Assembly: GCA_030688135.1 (NCBI GenBank)
Contig: JAUYIW010000067.1
Location: 1-64,000 of the forward strand
DNA length: 64,000 nt
Direction: 5' to 3'
Origin: Candidatus Uhrbacteria bacterium
GTDB lineage: Bacteria; Patescibacteriota; Patescibacteriia; UBA9934
Shown here piece after piece: positions 42,454 through 51,076 of this stretch. The position numbers were made by a program, and so were the translations under genes. The notes under the pieces were generated by a model, which was not told where the DNA came from, did not search any database, and saw only the letters and a program-made list of their open reading frames with translations. How positions within the stretch are numbered: position 1 is the first letter of the stretch; each line of letters opens with the position of its first letter.

Positions 42454-43534
42454 GAGTTAATAGACATTTAAAGTTGGTGAATATCCCGTTTCTCTTCTAA
42501 CTTTAGCGATAATCTGGAATACTTACGGTCGTATGATCATAAGTGGACCAAAAAAGAGATGCTCGATGTGCTCTAAAACCATGCAGCGATGGGGTCGACA
42601 TCCGTCTGGTAAACAACGCTGGAGGTGTAAGAATTGTGAGAGTTCAAGTATCCGTAGTCGCAAAGACAACCGCCACAAAAAGCGGTTGTCTTTGTTTGTG
42701 CGCTGGCTCACCAGTAAGGCGGCGTTGGATGACTTGGTAACACAAGAAGGCATCACGTTGAGAACCATGACGAGATGGTTTACTCCATTTTGGGATCACC
42801 CACCACAACCAGACATTCAGATAGGTGTGAGGGTTCTGGTTCTCGACGGAACGTCTGTGATGAAACGAGTGTGTATGCTCCTCATTGGAGGTGATGCAGA
42901 CAACGGTCGACCTGTTTCATGGATGGATTGTCCTCGAGAGTGTTACGACTCCTGGGTCGTGTTCTTGAGAGATCTTTCTTGGAGAGGCATGATCCCTGAA
43001 GTGGTCGTCTGTGACGCACAGCGTGGCCTTTTAAAGGCTATTCGTGAAATATGGCCTCAAGTGAAGGTTCAGAGATGTCTGATCCATATCGTGAGACAAG
43101 CCTGTACTTGGTTGACTAGAAACCCTAAGACCAAAGCTGGTCGAGAGCTTCTTGCCCTGGTTAAAGAACTGCCTCGTCTCCAGACCAAGCGACAGAAACG
43201 TCGGTGGGTCAGGAATTTTTGGAGATGGTATAGACGACACGAGGCGTTTCTCAAAGAACGTAGCTACAGCCCTTCCGGAAAGTGGTGGTATACCCACCGA
43301 CGGTTACGAGGCACTCGCTCACTTCTCAAAAACGCCCTGCCTGACTTGTTTCGGTTTGTGACAGACCCATCCATACCAAAAACCTCCAACCATGTGGAAG
43401 GAGGTTTAAATGCTCGACTTAAGGAACTATTCCGCTGTCATCGAGGCTTTTCACTTCAAAGGAAACTTATTCTTGCTGCCTGGTATCTAGCATTGAGACA
43501 GGGTCAAAAACCAACTTTAAATGTCTATTAGCTC
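42454..43534 (+). mobile_element. complete insertion sequence, IS256/IS1249-like
   Basis: 1081-bp element with 25-bp terminal inverted repeats (GAG(T/C)TAATAGACATTTAAAG and onward, one mismatch) and a perfect 8-bp target duplication ATAATTTG (42446-42453 and 43535-43542). It contains one transposase gene whose stop overlaps the right inverted repeat. The intact ends, intact reading frame and perfect duplication point to a recent insertion behind topA. Confidence 0.93.
42533..43531 (+). CDS. IS256-superfamily (IS1249-like) DDE transposase
   Basis: 332 residues. An N-terminal zinc ribbon (CSMCSKTMQ ... WRCKNCES, about 10-37) and a helix-turn-helix-like segment (LVTQEGITLRTMTRWF) bind the ends. 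The catalytic domain has LVLDGTSVMKRVC (first Asp), VVCDAQRGLLKAI (second Asp) and SNHVEGGLNARLKEL (Glu). RCLIHIVRQ is typical of MULE-type transposases. The frame is intact. At 332 residues it is a little shorter than classical IS256 transposases (about 390). Confidence 0.9.
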   Translation: MIISGPKKRCSMCSKTMQRWGRHPSGKQRWRCKNCESSSIRSRKDNRHKKRLSLFVRWLTSKAALDDLVTQEGITLRTMTRWFTPFWDHPPQPDIQIGVRVLVLDGTSVMKRVCMLLIGGDADNGRPVSWMDCPRECYDSWVVFLRDLSWRGMIPEVVVCDAQRGLLKAIREIWPQVKVQRCLIHIVRQACTWLTRNPKTKAGRELLALVKELPRLQTKRQKRRWVRNFWRWYRRHEAFLKERSYSPSGKWWYTHRRLRGTRSLLKNALPDLFRFVTDPSIPKTSNHVEGGLNARLKELFRCHRGFSLQRKLILAAWYLALRQGQKPTLNVY

Positions 43535-43594
43535 ATAATTTGTAATAGTTAAGCTAATCGTTAACCGAAGACTCGCCGCCTTTCCGAGCAATCA

Positions 43595-43638
43595 CCCAAT
43601 TAAAATATTTTCGAAACCGGGTTTCGAAAATATTTGGG
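43595..43638. other. long AT-rich hairpin between the insertion sequence and the 190-residue gene
   Basis: Arms AAATATTTTCGAAAC and GTTTCGAAAATATTT pair almost perfectly around CCGG-type bases. On the minus strand it follows the gene at 43650-44222 and may terminate it, though a good T-run is missing. Confidence 0.55.
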
Positions 43639-43649
43639 CATTAGGCGGT

Positions 43650-44222
43650 TTATTTCTTTCCTTGAGTCTTCTTGGACTCTTCCCCACGTAAATTTAATGG
43701 ATCCATTCTCTTTACAAATCCTCCCCATGGATCACCAATAATGTTATTGAACCATTTTGCCGCACCCCAAACCTTTTGAAAAGCAATAACCCCAACAAGC
43801 GTAGCGCCTGCCGCAAAACCACCAACAACCCCCAAAGGCTTTGCTACTTTTCTTGCGCCATATTTAACCGGCGTCTCCACCATTAGTTTTGTACCACGCG
43901 CAGCACTACCAACAACATCCATGGCCTCAGCTCCAACATTACCTGCCTTATCGAGCACGTCAACAACATTCTCTGCAAACTGAGCCTGTTCGGGATGTGC
44001 CGCTCCGTATTCAGATGTCTTCTCCCCCGCAGCTTCGAGCGCTGCATCGCGAGCCCTAGCCGCGGCTTCAAGCGCTTTTTCCTTCACCTTACCAGCCTCT
44101 ACTGCTAATTCACGAGCGGCTTGTTTAGTATCATATTTTGCAATATCCAATGTTGACGCCACTGTTTTCTCAATGGTGCTTGAATCTAAATTTGGCCTTG
44201 TTTCCGGTGATCCTGGAGTCAT
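43650..44222 (-). CDS. Ala-rich helical protein with a membrane segment
   Basis: 190 residues. The first 120 are a long Ala/Glu/Lys-rich helix (VKEKALEAAARARDAALEAAG), likely coiled-coil or amphipathic. A hydrophobic segment at about 135-157 (GVVGGFAAGATLVGVIAF) looks like a membrane helix, followed by a short charged tail. No family is recognised. It is divergently oriented from relA with 100 bp between the starts. Confidence 0.75.
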   Translation of the reverse strand: MTPGSPETRPNLDSSTIEKTVASTLDIAKYDTKQAARELAVEAGKVKEKALEAAARARDAALEAAGEKTSEYGAAHPEQAQFAENVVDVLDKAGNVGAEAMDVVGSAARGTKLMVETPVKYGARKVAKPLGVVGGFAAGATLVGVIAFQKVWGAAKWFNNIIGDPWGGFVKRMDPLNLRGEESKKTQGKK

Positions 44223-44323
44223 ATGTATATATACTACCTAAATCCTTGCATTTAGGCAAAAAAATGCTACTCTATATATACGCCACATTATTTAATATGC
44301 TAGAGTTGGCCTTTTTGTAAACT

Positions 44324-45811
44324 ATGGCAAACGTAAGATCAGCAAAAACTCAATTTTCTATTCTAAAAGCAAAGCTTCCTAGCGACAGATATAGCGAGGA
44401 GGAGGTTGAGGTTATAAAACACGCGCACGAAGTTGCAAAGCAAGCGCACGAAGGCCAGACTCGCCTTACTGGTGCGCCATATTTTGAGCATGCTTTTGGA
44501 ACTGCCATGAAACTAGTTGATATGCAATTGCCATTCGAGGTTATTGCAGCCGGTCTTTTGCATGATGTGCTAGAAGACGCTGATATTAGTGAAGAGGAGA
44601 TGAAAAAAGAGTTCGGCGAAGATATTACGAATTTAGTTAAAGGTGTTACAAAACTTGGACGAGTTCAGTACAGAGGGCTTGAGCGCTATGCCGAAAATCT
44701 ACGTAAGATGTTTATTGCAATGGCTAAAGATGTCCGTGTAATCTTTATTAAGTTTGCAGACCGTATGCACAATATGGAAACGCTTTATGTGTTGCCAGAA
44801 CAAAAACGTAAACGAATTTCAAAAGAAGTTATGGAGATTTATGCTCCAATTGCCAACCGTCTTGGAATGGGAGAATATCGAGGACTATTTGAAGACTATG
44901 CTTTTAAATACCTGAATCCTAAGGAGTATAACTGGACTAAGCACTTACTTGAACAACGAGTTACAAAATTTGGTCCAGCAATGAAGCAATCTCAAAAAGA
45001 AACCTTGGAAGCGCTCGAGGAAAATAAAATCTACCCTAATTCTCTTCATGGAAGAATTAAATACTGTCACAGCCTTTTTAGAAAACTCCAGCGCTATGAC
45101 AATGACATCAATAAAGTATATGACATCGTTGCAATCCGCGTGATTGTAGACGACGTTACTGACTGCTACGCGGCGCTTGGAATTATTCACGGCCTTTATA
45201 CCCCGCTTGCTGGCAGGATTAAAGATTATATTTCTAGGCCAAAACCAAATGGATATAAGTCTTTGCATACTACTGTGTTTAGTGAAGATGGTTCAATTTT
45301 AGAATTCCAAATCCGCACACTTGAAATGCACGAGGAAGCGGAATACGGTGTGGCTGCTCATTGGCGATACAAAGAAGGACGAAAATTGCGTGAACGAAAA
45401 GTGAAATGGATGGAAGAATTAACCGAAATTCAAAAAGAAATTAGCGAAGGCGATCCGTTGGCAAAGATCGATGAACTTAAGCTAGATATGTTTAAGAATC
45501 GTATTTTTGTATTTTCGCCTAACGGTGATGTTTTTGATTTACCCGAAGCCTCTACCCCTGTGGATTTTGCATATGCCGTCCACACCGATGTAGGAAATAA
45601 AGCATCGAGCGCTAAGGTGAATCATCAAATGGCAAACCTAGATGCTGTATTGAAATCTGGTGATATGGTTGAAATTACGGTTGATAAAAATCGAAAAACT
45701 CCAAACCCGGATTGGTTAAAATTTGTAAAAACCTCTCACGCCAGAAGCAAAATTAAAGAAGCTATAAAACGAAATCGAAAGTCATTTTTTGGAACGTTGA
45801 TGAATCGATAG
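44324..45811 (+). CDS. RelA/SpoT family (p)ppGpp synthetase/hydrolase
   Basis: Makes and probably degrades the alarmone (p)ppGpp. The HD hydrolase domain has EHAFGTAMKL, LLHDVLEDADIS and DRMHNMETLYVLP. The synthetase domain (about 230-345) has YDIVAIRVIVDD and RPKPNGYKSLHTTVF. A TGS domain (about 390-450) has FVFSPNGDVFDLPEASTPVD. The protein ends about 45 residues after the TGS domain, so the helical, zinc-finger and ACT regulatory domains of full-length Rel are missing; this truncation at 495 residues would alter ribosome control. Confidence 0.94.
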   Translation: MANVRSAKTQFSILKAKLPSDRYSEEEVEVIKHAHEVAKQAHEGQTRLTGAPYFEHAFGTAMKLVDMQLPFEVIAAGLLHDVLEDADISEEEMKKEFGEDITNLVKGVTKLGRVQYRGLERYAENLRKMFIAMAKDVRVIFIKFADRMHNMETLYVLPEQKRKRISKEVMEIYAPIANRLGMGEYRGLFEDYAFKYLNPKEYNWTKHLLEQRVTKFGPAMKQSQKETLEALEENKIYPNSLHGRIKYCHSLFRKLQRYDNDINKVYDIVAIRVIVDDVTDCYAALGIIHGLYTPLAGRIKDYISRPKPNGYKSLHTTVFSEDGSILEFQIRTLEMHEEAEYGVAAHWRYKEGRKLRERKVKWMEELTEIQKEISEGDPLAKIDELKLDMFKNRIFVFSPNGDVFDLPEASTPVDFAYAVHTDVGNKASSAKVNHQMANLDAVLKSGDMVEITVDKNRKTPNPDWLKFVKTSHARSKIKEAIKRNRKSFFGTLMNR

Positions 45812-45952
45812 AAGAACATTCAAAATGTTAAAGTCGATCAGATTAATTTTGACGATTAAAATAGAATCACCAGACCCGCCTTGTCATTACGAAGAGGCCG
45901 TTTTTCGTGACGAAGTAATCTATCTTTTCTGCCATCCTGAGGAGCTCGTAAT

Positions 45953-46320
45953 GGATCATACGCAATTTGGGTGGAGAATGCATAGAGGCCAAAGGTTAGC
46001 TCAACCGGTAAAAACAGCGAATCTCTTGCTTTCTACCATCTCGAACCCGACTTAACTTTCTGCTGTCGGGCGAGAGATCTTTCGAACCCCACCATCTCGA
46101 GGAGCTTGCAATCCACGACGAGAGATCTTTCGAACCCCACCATCTCGAGGAGCTTGCAATCCACGACGAGAGATCTTTCGCGGTTCGTTGAGATCTCCGA
46201 AAGATTTCTCCTCGCGACCTACAGACTCGTCGAAATGGTAACTTTCCACTTATTAAATAGATCAAACAAATCCTAACCTGGCAGATTGGACGAGTCCTCC
46301 ACCCAAATTGCGTATGACCC
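45953..46320. mobile_element. MITE-like element, family A copy 3
   Basis: 368-bp copy with terminal inverted repeats (right end GTATGACCC instead of GTATGATCC) and an 8-bp target duplication with one mismatch, CTCGTAAT (45945-45952) and CTAGTAAT (46321-46328). It contains two tandem copies of the 48-bp module (46072-46119 and 46120-46167), which makes it the longest of the three. Confidence 0.9.
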
Positions 46321-46340
46321 CTAGTAATCTGCGACGAATG

Positions 46341-46757
46341 GATCTCTCAGTCGCTTTGCTCCTTCGAGATGGTAAAGTGCGAAAAAATTGCTTTGTCGTA
46401 AACCGCGAGCTCCTAGTAATGCGTATTTTGTCTTTGCGAGGAATCTACTTATCGTGACGAAGCAAACTCTTCGGTTAGAGTGCAGAAAGATTGCTTCGGA
46501 CCGAACTGCATAGTCCTCGCAATGACGAAAAAGATCTCTCAGTCGCTTCGCTCCTTCGAGATGGTAAAGTGCGAAAAAATTGCTTTGTCGTAAACCGCGA
46601 GCTCCTAGTAATGCGTATTTTGTCTTTGCGAGGAACCTGCTTATCGTGACGAAGCAAACTCTTTGGTTAGAGTTCAGAAAGATTGCTTCGGACCGAACTG
46701 CATAGTCCTCGCAATGACGAAAAAGATCTCTCAGTCACTTTGCTCCTTCGAGATGGT
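46341..46757. repeat. 192-bp tandem repeat, 2.2 copies
   Basis: Units start at 46341, 46533 and 46725 (the last partial), each beginning GATCTCTCAGTC, and are nearly identical. Words such as GATTGCTTCGG and CTCGCAATGACG are of a widespread intergenic-repeat type; CCTTCGAGATGG is shared with families A and C. No protein is encoded. Confidence 0.88.
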
Positions 46758-46796
46758 GAGAGAGAGTCGAGGGCATTCAACTCGGTCGGGATAACA

Positions 46797-46822
46797 ATTT
46801 AAAAACCGATCACTCGATCGGT
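46797..46822 (-). terminator. possible terminator of the parAB operon
   Basis: Minus-strand hairpin ACCGAT/ATCGGT followed by TTTTTAAA, about 200 bp after the parB stop. Confidence 0.5.
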
Positions 46823-46944
46823 ATATTTTTGTAATATTTAGACTCTCAACTTCATTTAACAAACCTCTTCAGCATCCAGATAGATCCTTCGTCGGCTCTA
46901 CCTCCTCAGGATGTCCGGCAATGCCCTCCACCTCAGCGTCGGAA

Positions 46945-46989
46945 TAACCCCTTCGTACATCGCATAACCTCTGTGTTACCTGCTTAACG
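46945..46989. repeat. phased TAACC box array (locus 4)
   Basis: Boxes TAACC at 46945 and 46965, TTACC at 46976 and TAAC at 46985, giving 20 and 11 bp steps, just beyond the 3' end of parB. The preceding words CCTCAGCGTC are shared with locus 2. Confidence 0.65.
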
Positions 46990-47017
46990 ATTCCTACTTA
47001 CCCTAAACTACCCTCTC

Positions 47018-47875
47018 CTAATCTGTTAATCGATTCAATAACTCCTTAAGCTCTTCCTTTGAATAAAAATGAATCGTAATTTTACCGCTTCCGGCTTTCA
47101 AATCAACCGTAACCTTAGTACCAAGCGACTCACGCAAGTCAGCTTCCATCGCTGCTACATTCGGGTCAACTGCCTTGGCAACTTTTGTTCGCGCTCCAGC
47201 CTTAGCTTCGGCCTGACGCACAGTCATTCCACCAGCCAGCATTTGCTTAAACAACTCATCCCTACGTAGAACATCGGACTCTGCGAGCAAAGTCCTAGCA
47301 TGACTCTTTGTAATCTTTCCAGACGATAGTGCTTCAAGCATTTCATCGCTCAAATCAAGCAAGCGCACAGTATTTGCAACATGAGGCCTACTCTTCCCCA
47401 CTCGCTTTGCAACATCATCTTGAGATAGTGAAAACTGGTCAATAAGTGCCTGATAGGCCTGTGCTTCTTCAATAGGATTCAAATCTTGACGCTGAATATT
47501 TTCAATCAAAGCAAGTTCGAGCTTCTGCTGATCGTTAGCTCTGCGTATTACAACTGGAACCATTTTAAGCCCCAACATTCTTGAAGCACGAAGTCGTCGC
47601 TCGCCGGCAATAAGCTCATAAGTATCCTCGGCAATTCTAGTAACCACCAATGGTTGTAAAATTCCATGCTCTTTAATTGAGCTTAAAAGATCCTCCAAAT
47701 CTGATGGAGAGAAAAATTTTCTCGGCTGATGTGGATTTTCTACAATTGAATCAACCGGCACCTCTGTCGGCTCTGCGCTCGCGGCACGACCAGCATCTGT
47801 TTCCGGTGGTGGTGCAATTTTCTGCGGTATAAGAGCTCCAAGCCCCCTACCGAGTCCTCCTGTTGGTTTTGTCAT
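47018..47875 (-). CDS. parB: chromosome partitioning protein ParB
   Basis: DNA-binding CTPase that loads at parS sites and works with ParA in chromosome segregation. Residues about 35-125 form the ParB/Srx CTP-binding domain with GERRLRASRMLGL. The helix-turn-helix (about 140-205) has LSQDDVAKRVGKSRPHVANT. A short C-terminal dimerisation domain ends LLNRLTD. 285 residues is normal. It follows parA with a 125-bp gap filled by AT-rich repeats. No obvious parS palindrome (TGTTTCACGTGAAACA type) was found nearby. Confidence 0.96.
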   Translation of the reverse strand: MTKPTGGLGRGLGALIPQKIAPPPETDAGRAASAEPTEVPVDSIVENPHQPRKFFSPSDLEDLLSSIKEHGILQPLVVTRIAEDTYELIAGERRLRASRMLGLKMVPVVIRRANDQQKLELALIENIQRQDLNPIEEAQAYQALIDQFSLSQDDVAKRVGKSRPHVANTVRLLDLSDEMLEALSSGKITKSHARTLLAESDVLRRDELFKQMLAGGMTVRQAEAKAGARTKVAKAVDPNVAAMEADLRESLGTKVTVDLKAGSGKITIHFYSKEELKELLNRLTD

Positions 47876-47884
47876 ATCGTGGGA

Positions 47885-47995
47885 AATTCTAAGTCCTAAA
47901 TTATAAGCTCTAAAAAAATCTTAAGTTTTAAATTCAAAAATAATTTTGGATTTTGAAATTAAAATTTATTTAGGATTTAACGTTTCTAATTTAGA
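47885..47995. repeat. AT-rich intergenic repeat between parA and parB
   Basis: Iterated CTAAGTCCTAAATTATAAG, AAATTCAAAAATAATTTTGG and TTATTTAGGATTTAACG words; the middle can fold as a hairpin. Confidence 0.55.
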
Positions 47996-48000
47996 GTTTA

Positions 48001-48768
48001 CTAATTCAGGTCTTCTCGCATCAAAAACTCGCGTGCGAGGCGTTCGTATGATTTTGCGGCTTTTGAATTTGGATCGTAGTGTAAAATTGATTTTCCAAAA
48101 CTTGGTGCTTCGGCTAATCGAATACTACGAGGAATTACAGAGCGGAAAATCTTTTCAGGAAAATATTTGTATAGCTCCTGTAGCACTTGATTCGAAAGTT
48201 TTGTACGTGGATCAAACATTGTGATTACCGCGCCCATAATACCAAGATCGGGCTTGAGTGACTGCCGTATTAAACCAATAGTATTCATAAGCTGTCCCAA
48301 CCCTTCAAGCGCGTAGTACTCAGCTTGTACTGGAATCAATACGCTGTCTGCTGCAACAAGACCGTTAATGGTGAGCATACCTAGCGTTGGTGGATTATCG
48401 ATTAGCACGTAATCGTAATCGTTTCTAACTTCGAGCAAAGCCTGATGTAACTTTTTCTCTCTGTTAAACTCATTTACAAGCTCTACGCTTGCGCCAGCTA
48501 AATTAGGACCAGCTGGCAATAAAAACAAACCTTCGTGCGCAGTTGGAACAATTAAATCCTTTGTGGGATGTGTGCCTGCCATTGCTTCGTAAGTCCCTAG
48601 CGTATCTGAAATATCATGCCCAAAGCCACTGGAAGCATTGCCCTGAGGGTCAAGATCAACCAAAAGAACAAACTTTCCAAAGTGCGCTAAATAAGCCGCC
48701 AAGTTCATTGCCGTGGTCGACTTCCCCACTCCGCCTTTCTGATTTACTACTGAAACAATATGAGCCAT
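48001..48768 (-). CDS. parA: chromosome partitioning ATPase ParA (Soj)
   Basis: Deviant Walker ATPase that drives chromosome segregation together with ParB. The deviant P-loop NQKGGVGKSTTAMNLAAYLA is at 8-27, Walker A' VLLVDLDPQGNASSGFG follows, and Walker B is VLIDNPPTLGMLTINGL. 255 residues is typical of chromosomal ParA/Soj without an N-terminal DNA-binding extension. It is the first gene of the parAB operon. Confidence 0.96.
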   Translation of the reverse strand: MAHIVSVVNQKGGVGKSTTAMNLAAYLAHFGKFVLLVDLDPQGNASSGFGHDISDTLGTYEAMAGTHPTKDLIVPTAHEGLFLLPAGPNLAGASVELVNEFNREKKLHQALLEVRNDYDYVLIDNPPTLGMLTINGLVAADSVLIPVQAEYYALEGLGQLMNTIGLIRQSLKPDLGIMGAVITMFDPRTKLSNQVLQELYKYFPEKIFRSVIPRSIRLAEAPSFGKSILHYDPNSKAAKSYERLAREFLMREDLN

Positions 48769-48861
48769 AATCTTGTACTAGTATAGCACGAGAAATCTTA
48801 AATTTAAAATCATAAATCCTAAATAAATATGAGTGCCGTCTCTGACTTATTCCTTTTATTC

Positions 48862-48992
48862 CCCTGAATTACGAAACTCGATGAGATTTGCGTGAACGGG
48901 CTGTCGATCCCGGTGAACCCTACTAAAACGTAGGGAGAACAGGGGCGACGGGCGCCCATGAACGCAAAGATCGCGAGTTTCGTAATTCAAGA
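48862..48992. mobile_element. palindromic MITE-like element, family B copy 2
   Basis: 131-bp copy with a perfect 7-bp target duplication TTTATTC (48855-48861 and 48993-48999). The right duplication contains the stop codon of the ABC permease gene, so the element landed at the very 3' end of that gene without damaging it. Confidence 0.88.
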
Positions 48993-48993
48993 T

Positions 48994-50226
48994 TTATTCG
49001 TATCTCAATGCCTCGATAGGGTCGAGCTTAGCAGCCCTACGTGCAGGATAGATTCCAAAAACTACACCAACAGTAGTAGCTACAAATACTCCAAGAAAAA
49101 CTGCGCTAATAGGAACCGTTGGCTCCCAGCCATCAAGATAATATCCTACTGCATAACTTGCTACAACTGAAAACACAACACCAAGCACTACCCCAATGAT
49201 TCCTCCAAACATAGTCAGAAGCACAGCCTCGAGTAAAAACTGCTGTAAAATCTCCTTGTACGTGGCGCCAACAGATTTACGCAAACCAATTTCTTTTGTA
49301 CGCTCCGTTACAGAAACTAACATGATATTCATGATTCCAATTCCACCAACGACAAGCGAAATAGCAGCGATTGAAACTAAAAGCAAAGATAACACCGAAC
49401 CAACAACGCCAATAATTTCAACAGCATCACTTTGAGACGAAACAAAGAAGTCATCTTTTTCAGGAACGCCTTCAGGATTGTCTAAATTGTGAGTATCACG
49501 AAGTGTGAAGCGCGCTTCATCCTTAGCGTTATCGATGTCTCCAATAGCCCTGGCTGAAATATACGTAACATGGTCCACTCCAAAAATATCTCTTTGCGCA
49601 GTTGTGATAGGTACCGCAATCTGTGTATCGAGATTTTGAAAAAATCTAGTACCCTGCTCTGGGAAGACCCCAATAACGCGCAGGCTCGTGCTTTTAATTT
49701 TTATGCGCTCACCAATAGGGTCCTGGTCACCAAATAAATCCACAGCAATCTCGCTACCAAGAACTGCTACCCGCGCATAAGAACCAACGTCAGATTCATC
49801 TAAAAATCTACCATTTAGAACTTCCGAAGGGAAAACATCAATGTATCCCTCTGTTGTTCCTATTACTTGTGTAAAAGTGCTTTCCTGCTCACGGCTTACT
49901 GTTGAAGTTGACTGCAAGATTGGAGTTATAGAAGAGAACACAGCTACTTTTTCCAGTGCATCAACGTCGTCTATATCGAGTGACCGCTCGATGAATGGAT
50001 CTGGCGGACCAGCGGTTGGATCGCCAGCAGCAGGTTCAATAAAAACTAAATCAGCACCAAGATCAGCGACTTGATTCAAGATTAGTCCTTCGGCGCTACG
50101 TCCCACAGAAAACATTATAATAACAGCAGCTATGCCAATAACAATCCCAAGAATAGTTAAAATTGACCGAGATTTATTGGTCTTAAGAGATGTTGATGAA
50201 GTTTCGAGTAAGTCAGACCATTTCAT
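48994..50226 (-). CDS. MacB/FtsX-family ABC transporter permease
   Basis: 410 residues with the MacB topology: one N-terminal helix (about 22-45, SILTILGIVIGIAAVIIMFS), a large external domain (about 50-270) and three C-terminal helices. The conserved ending FGIYPARRAAKLDPIEALRYE is diagnostic, as is SVTERTKEIGLRKSVGA. It works with the ATPase and adaptor genes upstream as a mechanotransmission exporter of peptides, lipids or other molecules. Substrate unknown. Confidence 0.93.
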   Translation of the reverse strand: MKWSDLLETSSTSLKTNKSRSILTILGIVIGIAAVIIMFSVGRSAEGLILNQVADLGADLVFIEPAAGDPTAGPPDPFIERSLDIDDVDALEKVAVFSSITPILQSTSTVSREQESTFTQVIGTTEGYIDVFPSEVLNGRFLDESDVGSYARVAVLGSEIAVDLFGDQDPIGERIKIKSTSLRVIGVFPEQGTRFFQNLDTQIAVPITTAQRDIFGVDHVTYISARAIGDIDNAKDEARFTLRDTHNLDNPEGVPEKDDFFVSSQSDAVEIIGVVGSVLSLLLVSIAAISLVVGGIGIMNIMLVSVTERTKEIGLRKSVGATYKEILQQFLLEAVLLTMFGGIIGVVLGVVFSVVASYAVGYYLDGWEPTVPISAVFLGVFVATTVGVVFGIYPARRAAKLDPIEALRYE

Positions 50227-50325
50227 AGGTGTGCGTCACAGAACTACAGACTATACAGAGCTACGGACTGACTGCCACAATAAGTTAGTAAGTCTATAAG
50301 CCTTGTAGGCCTGTAACCAAATTTA

Positions 50326-51042
50326 TTATTTTGCAAATTTATGTGTCCTGCGCCTGCTAACAGCTTCATCTGAAACAATATTTCCATCTCGAACTCTAAC
50401 AATGCGTTTCGCAAACTCCGCAGCTTCTTGTTCATGAGTTACCATAATCACAGTATGACCTGCTTCATTCAAATTTTGAAAAATCTGTAAAATCTCAAGT
50501 CCAGATTGAGTATCTAGATTTCCAGTTGGTTCATCTGCAAAAATAATTGATGGATTATTTACAAGTGCCCTAGCGATTGCAACACGCTGACGCTCGCCAC
50601 CAGAGATTTGATTAGCAATGTGTTCTGTACGATGTCCCAACCCAACGTTTTCCAATGCCTTCTTAGCGCGCGCTATACGCTCTGGACGCGGAACTTCGGC
50701 ATAGAGCATAGGAAGCATAGTGTTTTCAAGAACCGTAGTGTTAGAGATAAGATTAAAAAACTGAAATACAAATCCTACTTCGTCTCTTCGAAGATATGCT
50801 AATTCGTTGTCGCCTAATTCCGACACATCCTTACCTTTAAACCTATAGCTACCAGATGTCAGGCGATCTAGAAACCCAAGTATATGCATAATTGTTGACT
50901 TACCTGATCCCGAAGGTCCCATAAGCGCAACAAATTCACCTTCCTCTATATCAAGAGTGACACCGTGAAGAACCGGCGTCACTACTTCTCCATTAACATA
51001 TTTTTTGGTCACGTCCTTTAATTCAATCAACGTGTTTGCCAT
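50326..51042 (-). CDS. MacB/LolD-type ABC transporter ATP-binding protein
   Basis: 238 residues from the ATG at 51042 (a TTG 12 bp earlier is possible). It has Walker A GPSGSGKST, the Q-loop VFQFFNLISNTT, the signature SGGERQRVAIARAL, Walker B IIFADEPTGNLD and the switch histidine in MVTHEQEAA. The sequence style is that of LolD/MacB/FtsE-type ATPases. It lies between the permease and adaptor genes, 34 bp from the latter. Confidence 0.95.
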   Translation of the reverse strand: MANTLIELKDVTKKYVNGEVVTPVLHGVTLDIEEGEFVALMGPSGSGKSTIMHILGFLDRLTSGSYRFKGKDVSELGDNELAYLRRDEVGFVFQFFNLISNTTVLENTMLPMLYAEVPRPERIARAKKALENVGLGHRTEHIANQISGGERQRVAIARALVNNPSIIFADEPTGNLDTQSGLEILQIFQNLNEAGHTVIMVTHEQEAAEFAKRIVRVRDGNIVSDEAVSRRRTHKFAK

Positions 51043-51076
51043 ACTAATAAACAATTACCAAAAGTGATTCCCGGTA

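Noticed and set aside
45996..46265. Minus-strand ORF with repeated DLSSWIASSSRWWGSK units
   Set aside because: It is the read-through of the 48-bp module and ends of a MITE; no start signal and non-coding in the other copies.
46341..46757. Tandem repeat as a CRISPR array
   Set aside because: Units are 192 bp with no unique spacers, and no cas genes are present in the window.
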